Source of the DNA: Leeuwenhoekiella parthenopeia
Lineage (GTDB): Bacteria > Bacteroidota > Bacteroidia > Flavobacteriales > Flavobacteriaceae
Direction: 5' to 3'
Assembly (NCBI RefSeq): GCF_020782115.1
Contig: NZ_JAJGMW010000011.1
Location: 78,651-142,650, forward strand
DNA: 64,000 nt
The notes beneath the pieces were generated by a model. That model was not told the DNA's origin, ran no database searches, and saw only the letters and a list, made by a program, of their open reading frames with translations. The position numbers and the translations under genes are program-made. This document shows positions 1 through 8,196 of this stretch, in pieces (position 1 is the stretch's first letter; each line of letters begins with the position of its first letter).

Positions 1-10
1 TTTGTAAGCT

Positions 11-1141
11 ATGAAAAACTATATAAGTGTCTTAACCTTCCTCCTAGTAAGTCTTTCTTCCTGTGGACAGGATCAACAGGAAGTCAAAGAAAATGATGTG
101 CCTATTACAGTGTCTGAGGCCTATACCTATGAAACAGTGGTCCCGGATCTGATTAATCCCTGGGGAATGGCTTTTCTGCCAGATGGAAGTATTCTCATTA
201 CCGAAAAAGAAGGTAAACTCATTCATTTTAAGGCAGGTGAAAAAACAGAAATATCAGGGCTTCCCGAACTTTCAAGCAGAGGTCAGGGCGGACTTTTAGA
301 CATACAAATCGCACCCGATTATCAGGAGAGTGGATGGATTTACATCACGTACTCTTCTACCGAAGGTGAAGAGAAAGGGGCAAATACCGCTTTGATGCGC
401 GCAAAACTTTCTGGAAACCAATTGACAAATCAGGAGGTTCTTTACAAAGCAAGTCCAAATACCACTAAAGGTCAGCATTTTGGTAGCCGAATCGTTTTTG
501 ATAAGAACGGCCACGTATTTTTCACAGCAGGTGAACGCGGTGAACGAGATATAAATCCGCAGGACATTACCCGCGATAACGGGAAAGTTTACAGGCTTAA
601 CCTCGACGGCAGTATACCTCAGGATAATCCTTTTGTTGGTGTTAAAGATGCTAAAGAAGCCATTTGGTCTTATGGACATCGCAATCCACAGGGGATGATT
701 TACAATGAAAATACAAACGAAATCTGGGTTCACGAACACGGACCAAGAGGGGGTGATGAAATTAATGTAATAAAAAAAGGTGCCAATTACGGCTGGCCGG
801 TAATTACTTACGGGATCAATTATTCCGGTACTCCTATAACCGATGAAACTCAAAAACAAGGAATGGAGCAACCCCTCTATTATTGGGTTCCCTCTATAGC
901 TCCCAGCGGGTTTGCTTTGGTTACCGGGGACTCTTATCCTGACTTAAAAGGAAATCTCTTGGTAGGATCTTTAAAATTTGTGTATTTAGAAGCTCTTTAT
1001 CTCAATTCTAATAATGAAGTTGTAAAACGCGAAAAGCTTCTTGACGGTATAGGTCGTGTACGCAATGTGGTTCAAGGACCAGATGGTATGATTTATGCAG
1101 GAGTTGAAGGAGTAGGAATTGTAAAACTGATCAAAAAATGA
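11..1141 (+). CDS. PQQ-dependent aldose sugar dehydrogenase, lipoprotein
   Basis: Predicted soluble-type sugar dehydrogenase of the YliI/Asd six-bladed propeller family, oxidising aldoses with PQQ and passing electrons to a cytochrome. The 376-residue product starts with a lipoprotein signal (lipobox LSSC, Cys18), so it is probably anchored in the envelope. Family motifs seen: QHFGSRIVF near residue 157, HEHGPRGGDE near 243 and NYGWPVITYG just after, which match the conserved active-site and PQQ/calcium region. Its stop overlaps the start of the cytochrome c gene by 4 bases (ATGA), so the two are translationally coupled and probably form an electron-transfer pair. The start is the only good ATG and precedes the signal peptide directly. 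Substrate cannot be read from the sequence; PQQ may be scavenged, since no pqq genes are in the window. Confidence 0.9.
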   Translation: MKNYISVLTFLLVSLSSCGQDQQEVKENDVPITVSEAYTYETVVPDLINPWGMAFLPDGSILITEKEGKLIHFKAGEKTEISGLPELSSRGQGGLLDIQIAPDYQESGWIYITYSSTEGEEKGANTALMRAKLSGNQLTNQEVLYKASPNTTKGQHFGSRIVFDKNGHVFFTAGERGERDINPQDITRDNGKVYRLNLDGSIPQDNPFVGVKDAKEAIWSYGHRNPQGMIYNENTNEIWVHEHGPRGGDEINVIKKGANYGWPVITYGINYSGTPITDETQKQGMEQPLYYWVPSIAPSGFALVTGDSYPDLKGNLLVGSLKFVYLEALYLNSNNEVVKREKLLDGIGRVRNVVQGPDGMIYAGVEGVGIVKLIKK

Positions 1142-1590
1142 AAATAACTTTAGCAACATTAACCGTTTTCATACTAGGTGGATTCGGTTACTTGACAACT
1201 TTAAAATCCCATCAGGAATCGTACTCTATAATTCCTAAAAATGCTGATTTTCAGGATGAACTAAAGAAAAGTATCGAACGTGGTGAAACGGTATATGAGG
1301 ACTTTTGTATGCAGTGTCACCTCCCTACCGGCGCAGGTGTTGCAGGTGTTTACCCTCCACTCGCCAAGGCAGATTATTTACTAAAAAACCGTAAAGCGGC
1401 TATTCACGCTGTAAAATACGGTCTTAAAGGTGAGATAACGGTTAACGGCAGCACCTACAATAGTGTAATGACTGCTCCAGGACTTTATGATAATGAAGTC
1501 GCAGATGTAATGAACTATATTTTACATTCCTGGGGTAATTCAAGCCCGAAAATGGTAACAGAAGCTGAAGTAGCTGCAATAAAAGAATAG
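1138..1590 (+). CDS. c-type cytochrome, partner of sugar dehydrogenase
   Basis: Small monohaem cytochrome c of 150 residues. An N-terminal hydrophobic segment (about residues 3-22) acts as signal or anchor. The haem-binding motif CMQCH is at residues 57-61, and a later Met in the NSVMTAPG stretch is a good axial ligand, typical of class I cytochromes. It overlaps the upstream PQQ dehydrogenase gene by 4 bases and therefore probably receives its electrons, handing them to the respiratory chain. No other haem motif is present. The function as electron acceptor is inferred from the operon; the cytochrome fold itself is clear. Confidence 0.9.
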   Translation: MKITLATLTVFILGGFGYLTTLKSHQESYSIIPKNADFQDELKKSIERGETVYEDFCMQCHLPTGAGVAGVYPPLAKADYLLKNRKAAIHAVKYGLKGEITVNGSTYNSVMTAPGLYDNEVADVMNYILHSWGNSSPKMVTEAEVAAIKE

Positions 1591-1594
1591 TAAA

Positions 1595-2038
1595 TTACTC
1601 GATACGCCTGTAATTTTCTGATGAAATGCGATTGCCCTCTTCGTCAATACTGATTTGGCTGTATGCATCTTCAGAAATCTGAAGTTCAAAGGTGAAAATG
1701 CGTAAGGTATCTATTGCCCCCATCATACTTTCTGAACCGTATTCTAAAGTTTCGATGAGCATACCGTCTTTTACCTTATAATTTCCATAGCCAAACCACT
1801 CTACTGAGTCTTTGGGCACGTAGCGTGTCCACATGACCTTATCTGACGTGTACATTTTTATTTGTCTATAACCATCAGTAGTAGGTAAAGTGTCCGAAAT
1901 TTCGTTGTTGTCGTAATAGTAAAAGCTTTCCAACTCCCAGGTCCCTTTAATTAAATGATCAGGGCGTATGTTGTTTAGTTTGAGGCTGCTGAATAGTACT
2001 ATTGATAAAAGTACGAGAGTGTAATGTTTAAGTTTCAT
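1595..2038 (-). CDS. secreted lipocalin-like hypothetical protein
   Basis: Protein of 147 residues with an N-terminal hydrophobic signal sequence (about residues 5-20) followed by IKGTWELESFYYYD, the opening pattern of many Bacteroidota lipocalin-like proteins (GTWxLxS). The rest alternates beta-strand-like segments and ends SENYRRIE, also common in that group. I do not recognise a specific family and can assign no ligand. It converges on the cytochrome c gene with a 4-base gap. It is probably periplasmic, expressed alone, and of unknown role. Confidence 0.65.
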   Translation of the reverse strand: MKLKHYTLVLLSIVLFSSLKLNNIRPDHLIKGTWELESFYYYDNNEISDTLPTTDGYRQIKMYTSDKVMWTRYVPKDSVEWFGYGNYKVKDGMLIETLEYGSESMMGAIDTLRIFTFELQISEDAYSQISIDEEGNRISSENYRRIE

Positions 2039-2223
2039 AATAAAGAGGATTAATAAGACTTTTTTGCAATCTTAAGTTACAAAAAATATGATATCACAAA
2101 ATGAAAACGTTATAGTTTTATTATTAATCATTAATTACCCCTATTTTATGAATACTATTTAAGTTTTCATACCAAATTCAAAGTATTCCCTATTTTATCT
2201 GAGTCACTTAAATTTTAAAAGAC

Positions 2224-2253
2224 TTTGCAGTCTGTCTTAATTATTTATATTTG
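2224..2253 (+). promoter_or_regulatory. Bacteroidota-type promoter of tRNA-Pro
   Basis: TTTG at 2224-2227 and TATATTTG at 2246-2253 match the -33/-7 consensus (TTTG, TAnnTTTG) of the Bacteroidota primary sigma factor with an 18-base spacer. The tRNA begins 14 bases further on. Confidence 0.75.
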
Positions 2254-2266
2254 CACCCTGAAAATT

Positions 2267-2344
2267 CGGGATGTAGCTTAGTCCGGTTAAAGTGCGCGTC
2301 TGGGGGGCGCGAGAGCGGAGGTTCGAATCCTCTCATCCCGACCA
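2267..2344 (+). tRNA. tRNA-Pro (anticodon GGG)
   Basis: Complete cloverleaf: acceptor stem CGGGATG pairs with CATCCCG, the anticodon stem CGCGT/GCGCG encloses the loop CTGGGGG (anticodon GGG, read from positions 34-36), and the T arm contains GGTTCGAATCC. The CCA end is encoded at 2342-2344. It reads proline codon CCC. The 3' half is a typical integration target, and an integrase gene follows within 230 bases. Confidence 0.95.
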
Positions 2345-2372
2345 AAGGGGTACTTAATAGTATCAAAAAAAT

Positions 2373-2426
2373 GCTAACTATATGAAAATCAGTAATATTA
2401 ATATTTTTTGATTTCATATAGTTAGC
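2373..2426. repeat. long inverted repeat after tRNA-Pro
   Basis: Arms 2373-2391 and 2409-2426 are complementary over 18 pairs with one bulged A; the loop is 17 bases and AT-rich. It may terminate tRNA transcription or be part of the attachment or integrase-control region of the adjacent element. It lies between the tRNA 3' end and the integrase. Confidence 0.7.
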
Positions 2427-2568
2427 TTTAAAATCAACCAAAAAGTGACCAATTCGGTTACCTCAAAAAAGTTGATTTTAATAAAGATCTGAACTACTGA
2501 TCAGGTTTGACTTTCGCTTCGATTTGACTTTCGTAAACAAATCGATTATTAACCTAAAGCGAGAGTTT

Positions 2569-3786
2569 ATGGGCACTTCAAACACATTTAACATTCATTT
2601 TTGGCTGAATCTTTCCAAAAGAAATGGAGATTTAGCACCTATCTACGCACGTATTACTGTTAATGGAAAACGTGCAGAAATCAGTCTACAAAAGCAAACT
2701 TCGGTTACCTTTTGGGATACCAAACTAAAACAAACTAATTTAAGGTCCACAGAGGGAAAAGCCTTAAATACGTATCTGGATCAGGTTTACACTAAATTAT
2801 TAACATGCAACACGGAGCTATCTGATGAGTTTAATGTAGTTACCGCGCAATCAGTTAAAGCCCGGTTTTTAGGTCTTGATGAAAGTAATAAAACACTTTT
2901 GGAATTAGTCTCCTATCACAATGAGAAAATGGAAGGCATTCTCAAGCCAGGCACATTAAAAAATTATTATACTACAGAGAAGTCCATAAAGATCTTCTTA
3001 ATTAATAAAAAGAAGACTCCCGATCTATTACTTAAACAGATCAATTATAGTTTCATTATTGATTTTGAGCATTATTTACGCAAAGGTTCTTCATTACAAA
3101 ATTCAAATTCTTTAAACAACAATGGAATAATGAAGCATTTGGAGCGCCTTCGTAAACTGATGAATTTTGCCTTAGATCTTGGATGGTTAGAAAAAAATCC
3201 TTTTGCCAGATATCGGTTAAAGTTTAGAAAATTTGAAAAACAATTTTTGACTAAGGAGGAATTAAAAATTATAGAAAATACAGATTTGAAAAATTCTAAG
3301 CTTCAAACTGTCAGTGACATTTTCATATTTGCCTGCTATACCGGATTATCCTACATTGATATTAAGAATCTTCATCGTAATAACATAGTTAAAGGGATAG
3401 ACGGTAGCGATTGGATTTTCACTCAGAGAGCGAAAAATGAACAGAAGGTTAAAGTTCCTTTGCTTCCCACTCCCCTCCGACTCCTAAACAAATACAATCT
3501 ACATGCTGAGCTGAATAATGGAAAATTGCTTCCTGTTTATTCAAATCAAAAAGTCAATTCGTATTTAAAAGACATAGCCACTTTATTAAAAATCCCCAAG
3601 CACTTGACCTTTCACTCGGCACGTCATACGTTTGCTACCAGCGTCACACTTGCCAATGGAGTCCCTATTGAAACCGTGTCTAAAATGCTTGGACATACCA
3701 AAATCACAACAACTCAAATTTATGCAAGGGTCTTGGAAGAAAAAATAAGTTCTGATATCGAAATTTTGAGATCCCGGCTTGGATAG
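2569..3786 (+). CDS. tyrosine site-specific integrase (Bacteroidota type)
   Basis: Tyrosine recombinase of 405 residues. The N-terminal part (FNIHFWLNLSKR...APIYARITVNGKR) is the arm-type DNA-binding domain usual in Bacteroidota integrases, followed by a SAM-like core-binding domain (about 90-200) and the catalytic domain. Visible catalytic residues are H349-x-x-R352 (HSARH), H376 (LGHTK) and the nucleophile Y385 (QIYARV). The first catalytic Arg is replaced: the motif reads CYTGLSYID, with Ser where lambda-type enzymes have Arg, as known for IntDOT of CTnDOT. I start at ATG 2569 because the family begins at GTSNTFNIHFW; an in-frame upstream start at 2524 would add 15 unlikely residues. It lies 180 bases after the tRNA-Pro CCA, so the tRNA is its probable attachment site. 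No excisionase or transfer gene is next to it. Confidence 0.9.
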   Translation: MGTSNTFNIHFWLNLSKRNGDLAPIYARITVNGKRAEISLQKQTSVTFWDTKLKQTNLRSTEGKALNTYLDQVYTKLLTCNTELSDEFNVVTAQSVKARFLGLDESNKTLLELVSYHNEKMEGILKPGTLKNYYTTEKSIKIFLINKKKTPDLLLKQINYSFIIDFEHYLRKGSSLQNSNSLNNNGIMKHLERLRKLMNFALDLGWLEKNPFARYRLKFRKFEKQFLTKEELKIIENTDLKNSKLQTVSDIFIFACYTGLSYIDIKNLHRNNIVKGIDGSDWIFTQRAKNEQKVKVPLLPTPLRLLNKYNLHAELNNGKLLPVYSNQKVNSYLKDIATLLKIPKHLTFHSARHTFATSVTLANGVPIETVSKMLGHTKITTTQIYARVLEEKISSDIEILRSRLG

Positions 3787-3862
3787 GCAAGAACAATAGC
3801 AGCTTAATTAAAATAATTGAAACTTAATTTATGTAAAAACTGTCCTTTGCAAAGGTGTATGC

Positions 3863-4840
3863 TCACTTTACACGCACCTCAATCATTTTTTTATAATGGG
3901 AAGCTATCATGCTAATGATGACTATTTGAAATATATGAAAAAGCATCAATGGTAAGAGTATAATACCTACCGAAGCTGCATTCTGAAAAATAATTTTTGA
4001 GAAAACAGTGCCGTGCACCAACGACTTTTTAGTCCCACAAAATTGAGCCGTAATCCGATCTTCTAAGGAAAAACCTAGCTTTCTTGACAGTAGACTTATA
4101 AGACTGTAAACAAGTGTAAATAGAACCAGAACACCAATTATAATGAAAAGAAAATCTGTGAGGGAAATATGGCTAAAAAGATGATCTGAAAATGATTTTG
4201 CGAAGCTTTTATAAATAATGAGTAGTATAATACTTTTGTCAAACAGCGCCAATTGTTTGCTGTATTGTTGCACAAACGATCCTACTATCAGCTGAAGAAA
4301 AATACCCAGAAGAAGTGGTAGTAAAACCTGTAATATCAGACTGACATAAATATCTGAAAAATCAAATACTACCTGATCAGTGTTTATAAAAAGACCAATC
4401 CACAACGGTGTGACCAGAATCCCGATAATACCAGAAATACTCGCATTGAATATTGCTGATGGTAAGTTACCCTCAGCAATAGACACCATTACCACAGAAG
4501 TGCTTACGGTTGAGGGTAAAGCTGCAAGGAAGAAAAACGCTAACCATATAATCTCCTGCTCTGCATTATGCAGCAGAGGCCTGAACAACAATACCAAAAC
4601 CGGAAACAAAAAAAATGTGCTGCCCTGTATCAACAAGTGAAGTTTCCAGTTGCTTAAACCAGCTTTAAGTTTAGCTGGACTTAATTTTAAACCGTAAAAA
4701 AAGAAGATCAACCCGATTCCCACGGTAGTAATCTTATTAAGAAAAGGTTCCATATTATCTATTCCGAATTGTGGAAAGAAGTAAGCAATTGCCACTATTA
4801 AAAATATAGCACTAACAAAGGGGTCAAGCTTTAATCTCAT
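3863..4840 (-). CDS. SBF-like bile acid:sodium symporter family carrier
   Basis: Integral membrane protein of 325 residues with about ten hydrophobic helices and almost no soluble part. The N-terminal order (KLDPFVSAIFLIVAIAYFFPQFG... GIGLIFFFYGLKLSP) and the CGTKKSLVHGTVFS segment near residue 270 fit the SBF-like family (bacterial homologues of the human SLC10A7 type), proposed sodium-coupled carriers of organic anions. The substrate is unknown. The gene is alone, oriented toward the integrase, and could be cargo of an integrated element, but nothing in the sequence proves it. The C-terminus (KKMIEVRVK) looks normal. Confidence 0.8.
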   Translation of the reverse strand: MRLKLDPFVSAIFLIVAIAYFFPQFGIDNMEPFLNKITTVGIGLIFFFYGLKLSPAKLKAGLSNWKLHLLIQGSTFFLFPVLVLLFRPLLHNAEQEIIWLAFFFLAALPSTVSTSVVMVSIAEGNLPSAIFNASISGIIGILVTPLWIGLFINTDQVVFDFSDIYVSLILQVLLPLLLGIFLQLIVGSFVQQYSKQLALFDKSIILLIIYKSFAKSFSDHLFSHISLTDFLFIIIGVLVLFTLVYSLISLLSRKLGFSLEDRITAQFCGTKKSLVHGTVFSKIIFQNAASVGIILLPLMLFHIFQIVIISMIASHYKKMIEVRVK

Positions 4841-5261
4841 ATTCGATTTTGGTTTTGAATCTTTATTTGATAGGACAAAACGTTAACGATAATTACAAAC
4901 AAATGAGCAGGTCTCCCACGAATATAATTGCCATAGGCTTTTGTACCTCTAAACCTGTCGCCTTACAGAGCCGCTGGTAATGAAACCAATGAACCATTAG
5001 CGCAATTATTATAAAGGGAATTCTCATACCGTAGATTCGGTTTAGGTATTTGTGATTTAAATCCTCTGCTATTTAACTTACAGTCAAATCAAAAGCAGTT
5101 TTTTAATTTAAATCGGCAAATTTCCTTTTTTACTATCTTATTTCAGCAATTTCTTTCCGATTTCCTATAAATTATTCAAAATCTAATCTAACCAACATTT
5201 ACACCTTAAACCGGAACCTAAATTTCATTTTTGAGTACGGAAAACAATTCCAAAGCTAAAT
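4841..5261. other. intergenic region, no gene seen
   Basis: About 420 AT-rich bases between two leftward genes. I see no credible ORF, tRNA or strong hairpin. It presumably contains the promoter of the SBF-like gene and the 3' end of the TonB receptor transcript. Confidence 0.5.
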
Positions 5262-7814
5262 TTAAAACGTATATCGTGCTGTAACCCCATAAGTGCGCGG
5301 ATCACCCAATACCCCTGCATAATGACCCGCATTACCACCGGCTGCTAAAAGTTGTTCGAAATAATCGGTATTACCTAAATTTCGGCTCCAAACATATAGG
5401 CTGATTCCCTTTTGTGTTCTAAAACCTATTCGTGCATTTAACAACGCATAGCCGTCAATATTTAGATAGGCTGATGGTGTGGGATTAGATGAAAAGGAAG
5501 AGCGGTAAAACACATCTGATCCTACAAAATATTCCCCATTCTGACCTATAAAAAATCCTTTAGCAAAAGCTTCAGCTCCTGAAGCAAAAGACCATTTCGA
5601 GACACCGGGCAATACCCCTCCTGAAACATCTTTTAGTTCATTTCCTCCACTTCCGGTCTCTTCTAACGGAACCGGTGCATTTCTAAAATCGATGTATTTT
5701 CCACCTGTATAACTTATGGAAGTATTGAAACTAAAGTGTTTTGTAAAGTATCCCGCTTCAAGTTCTGCACCCGAAGTCCTTACATGCTCTGCGTTAGCCA
5801 GATACCCCCTGATAACTCCAATTTCAGCTGAACGTACGGTGGTTTGGTAGTCAAAAATATCAGTATTAAAAAAGGTTACATTAAGTGTTCCGTTTTTCAA
5901 AGGCTGTGTTTTAACTCCCGCTTCAAAATGACTTACGCGTTCAGGATCCACAACAGCCAAATCCAACAGAGGTTCTCCATTTTCAGTTGGTATACCTCCC
6001 AGGTTTAACCCTACCGGTTTAAAGCCGCAGGAATAATTGGCATAAGCCATAAAACTAGGATTAAACAAATACCTCAGTCCCAACTGCCCGGAAATATTCC
6101 AGTCATCAATACGGGTCTGAAACTCAAGCGGTGTAAAAACACGATTTTTTAATGCTATAAGCTCTGGATCAGTCGTTTCAAGGCCTCCTGAAACTGTACG
6201 CTCAAAATCGACTTCTTTCTGATCATAATTCAATCGAATACCTGGGTTTGCAATGAGTTTATTGGTAATTTTCCAATCTACCTGCGCAAAAAGTGCCCCA
6301 CTAAAATTGCGGAAACGGGGTTTGGTTTCCTGTTTTAACCCATCGAGAAGCCCGGGGGTTTCCCAAAGTGGATTTTGATTGTTTTGTACAAAACGCCATT
6401 GGTCGCTTCCTGCTTCAAGAGTATGTGCCCCATCAGGATCAAGCTTTTGATAAAAAGTAAAAAGCCCTATAGTACCATTCAATTTTTCATTTATTTGTCC
6501 TGTATATCTTATTTCCTGAGAAAACTGATGGTGTATAGAAGGTGCCTGAGATTTATTAATAGCGTCCAGACCCGTAAAATCACGGTCACTTGAAGGATCC
6601 CACTCCCAGGTTCTCCAGGCTGATGTTGAAGTGAGAGTCCCTTTTGCGAGTTCGATTTCTGCGTTTAGTGAAATTCCCCCCATATCCTGATTAGAGCGCC
6701 AGGGAGTATTCGTATCAATTATTCTATCAAATGGATTCCTGCTGGGCAACGTATAATTTAAGTCTGAAATAATTTGTTCAAATTGTCTGAATGGCGCTCG
6801 CTGTGTTGGGGCGGTACCTGCATATACCTGCGCATAACCATCCGGTCGTTGACGCGTGTAATCTCCGGTAAGGTTGAGGCTAATATTTTCAGCTGGAAGA
6901 TAAAGAAACTGTGCCCTAAAACCCTGATTGTTTAACGTATTGGTATAATCTTCTGTAGCTATATTGTAAATAGTACCTTCCCGTTGAGTGCCTGTAAAAG
7001 ATAATCGCGCTGCGAGTTTATCTTTCAAAATCGGGCCAGAAATAGAACCCTTAGTTTGGATAAATCCAAAATTCCCAAAAGATTGTTCAAATATTCCCGA
7101 TGTTGAAAAGGTGGGTTTGCGGCTTGTAATGTTAAAAGTTCCAGCAGTTGTATTTTTTCCAAAAAGTGTTCCCTGAGGTCCCCGTAGCACTTCAATCTGC
7201 CGAATATCAATAAAATCAAGTGTGGCCGCCGCCGGACGGGCATAATATACCCCGTCAACGTAAAAACCTACACCCGGATCAATGCCGTCATTAGTAAGCC
7301 CAAAGGTGGAACCAATCCCCCGGATATTCAAAGTAGTATTCCTGGGATTAGAAGAATAGAGTTGTACTGAAGGTACCAGTTCCTTTACTCTATTTACATT
7401 AAAAGAAACAGAATTATCGAGCTCCTTAGCCCCCACAACAGCGATGGGAATCGGAATTTCCTGCGCTTCCTCACTTTTTCGCCTTGCAGTTACAATGACC
7501 TCATTGAGCGAAGAGGGCGAAGATTGTAAACCTATAATATATTCCCCACCTCTTTCAATTTGAATCTCCTCAGATTCATAACCCACATAACTTATCCGCA
7601 GGTCTATGGGTAGATTGCCGTCATAATTTATACTGAACCTTCCTGAAAGATCTGTCGTTGTCCCGATGCTACTCCCCTGGATAACAACAGTTGCCCCTAT
7701 AAGACTTTCACGGGTTGTTTGGTCTAATACTTCCCCTGAAATTGTTAGTTGACTAAAACTGTAAAAGCTGGTGAGAAAAAATAAAGAGCTTATGAATTGT
7801 ATATAATTTTTCAT
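5262..7814 (-). CDS. TonB-dependent outer-membrane receptor
   Basis: Outer-membrane active transporter of 850 residues. A signal peptide ends near residue 22 (FYSFSQ), then comes a carboxypeptidase-regulatory-like beta-sandwich (GEVLDQTTRESLIGATVVIQG...), then a plug domain with the NEVIVTARR entry, the LNIRGIGS stretch and IEVLRGPQGTLFGKN near residue 207, then a 22-strand-type barrel ending in the outer-membrane signature YGVTARYTF with terminal Phe. No SusD partner lies beside it, so it resembles solitary receptors for small ligands. Substrate is unknown. The control region on its 5' side shares a motif with the TauE/SafE gene and faces an Rrf2 regulator, which suggests regulation by sulfur supply; this is inference. 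The mRNA has a roughly 190-base leader with a small Cys-Cys ORF and a terminator-like hairpin. Confidence 0.92.
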   Translation of the reverse strand: MKNYIQFISSLFFLTSFYSFSQLTISGEVLDQTTRESLIGATVVIQGSSIGTTTDLSGRFSINYDGNLPIDLRISYVGYESEEIQIERGGEYIIGLQSSPSSLNEVIVTARRKSEEAQEIPIPIAVVGAKELDNSVSFNVNRVKELVPSVQLYSSNPRNTTLNIRGIGSTFGLTNDGIDPGVGFYVDGVYYARPAAATLDFIDIRQIEVLRGPQGTLFGKNTTAGTFNITSRKPTFSTSGIFEQSFGNFGFIQTKGSISGPILKDKLAARLSFTGTQREGTIYNIATEDYTNTLNNQGFRAQFLYLPAENISLNLTGDYTRQRPDGYAQVYAGTAPTQRAPFRQFEQIISDLNYTLPSRNPFDRIIDTNTPWRSNQDMGGISLNAEIELAKGTLTSTSAWRTWEWDPSSDRDFTGLDAINKSQAPSIHHQFSQEIRYTGQINEKLNGTIGLFTFYQKLDPDGAHTLEAGSDQWRFVQNNQNPLWETPGLLDGLKQETKPRFRNFSGALFAQVDWKITNKLIANPGIRLNYDQKEVDFERTVSGGLETTDPELIALKNRVFTPLEFQTRIDDWNISGQLGLRYLFNPSFMAYANYSCGFKPVGLNLGGIPTENGEPLLDLAVVDPERVSHFEAGVKTQPLKNGTLNVTFFNTDIFDYQTTVRSAEIGVIRGYLANAEHVRTSGAELEAGYFTKHFSFNTSISYTGGKYIDFRNAPVPLEETGSGGNELKDVSGGVLPGVSKWSFASGAEAFAKGFFIGQNGEYFVGSDVFYRSSFSSNPTPSAYLNIDGYALLNARIGFRTQKGISLYVWSRNLGNTDYFEQLLAAGGNAGHYAGVLGDPRTYGVTARYTF

Positions 7815-7863
7815 TTTAGATGAATTGATTGTACGATAAGTTGACTTTGAAATTTGTGGTGAT

Positions 7864-7887
7864 AAAAATCCCGCTTATAGGAGGGAT
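7864..7887 (-). terminator. weak terminator-like hairpin in TonB-receptor leader
   Basis: On the minus strand ATCCC (7887-7883) can pair with GGGAT (7872-7868) across a 10-base loop, directly followed by a run of five T (7868-7864) some 50 bases ahead of the receptor start. The stem has only five pairs, so it would be a weak or conditional terminator. Its position after the small leader ORF is that of an attenuator. Confidence 0.4.
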
Positions 7888-7913
7888 ATCTTGTAGTACG
7901 GCGTAGATGCTGA

Positions 7914-7937
7914 TCAGCAACACCTCACCCACTGCAT
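7914..7937 (-). CDS. putative leader peptide MQWVRCC
   Basis: A seven-codon ORF, Met-Gln-Trp-Val-Arg-Cys-Cys-stop, lies in the receptor leader about 70 bases after the predicted transcription start and 26 bases before the terminator-like hairpin. Tandem regulatory codons just before the stop are the hallmark of attenuation leader peptides; tandem Cys codons would sense cysteinyl-tRNA. The last Cys codon and stop lie in a 12-base palindrome TGCTGATCAGCA (7908-7919). Such a short ORF can occur by chance, so this is a hypothesis supported by position and context (Rrf2 and TauE/SafE nearby), not a proven gene. Confidence 0.4.
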   Translation of the reverse strand: MQWVRCC

Positions 7938-8010
7938 GTTCCTAATTGTACAGCAGCGTTTTAAAGAAGAATTAGAGAAAGTAGAATCCATTATTTTTTT
8001 GTTGACAAGA

Positions 8011-8018
8011 CAAAACTA
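8011..8018 (-). promoter_or_regulatory. -7 promoter element of the TonB receptor gene
   Basis: CAAAACTA on the plus strand reads TAGTTTTG on the minus strand, a match to TAnnTTTG. The region where a -33 element would lie has no TTTG and instead holds the CCTACTAATCCTA motif, suggesting regulated rather than constitutive use. Confidence 0.5.
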
Positions 8019-8036
8019 AACTAAAATTCTATATAT

Positions 8037-8054
8037 CCTACTAATCCTATAGGA
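8037..8054. promoter_or_regulatory. candidate Rrf2-type operator in the divergent region
   Basis: CCTACTAATCCTA at 8037-8049 runs into the perfect palindrome TCCTATAGGA (8045-8054). The same 13-base word (12 of 13 identical, opposite strand) recurs at 8666-8678 upstream of the TauE/SafE gene. Both copies lie near the -33 position of a promoter. The adjacent Rrf2 regulator is the obvious candidate binder. Confidence 0.55.
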
Positions 8055-8196
8055 ATTATAGTTTTATTATTAATTCGCTATCACTAAAGACAATCAATCA
8101 ACTTTTAATGAGTATTGTAAGATTTATTAATTGGAATATGTCATAAGCATTCTATGATGACGCGCAAAATCAATATATTCGTTAAAAACGTCCAAT

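Noticed and set aside
2241..2441. 66-codon open frame crossing the tRNA on the minus strand
   Set aside because: It is antisense to tRNA-Pro and its hairpin; a tRNA shadow, often mis-annotated as a protein.
7908..7919. TGCTGATCAGCA palindrome as a regulator site by itself
   Set aside because: It overlaps the last codons of the proposed leader ORF and is short; kept only as part of the attenuator idea.
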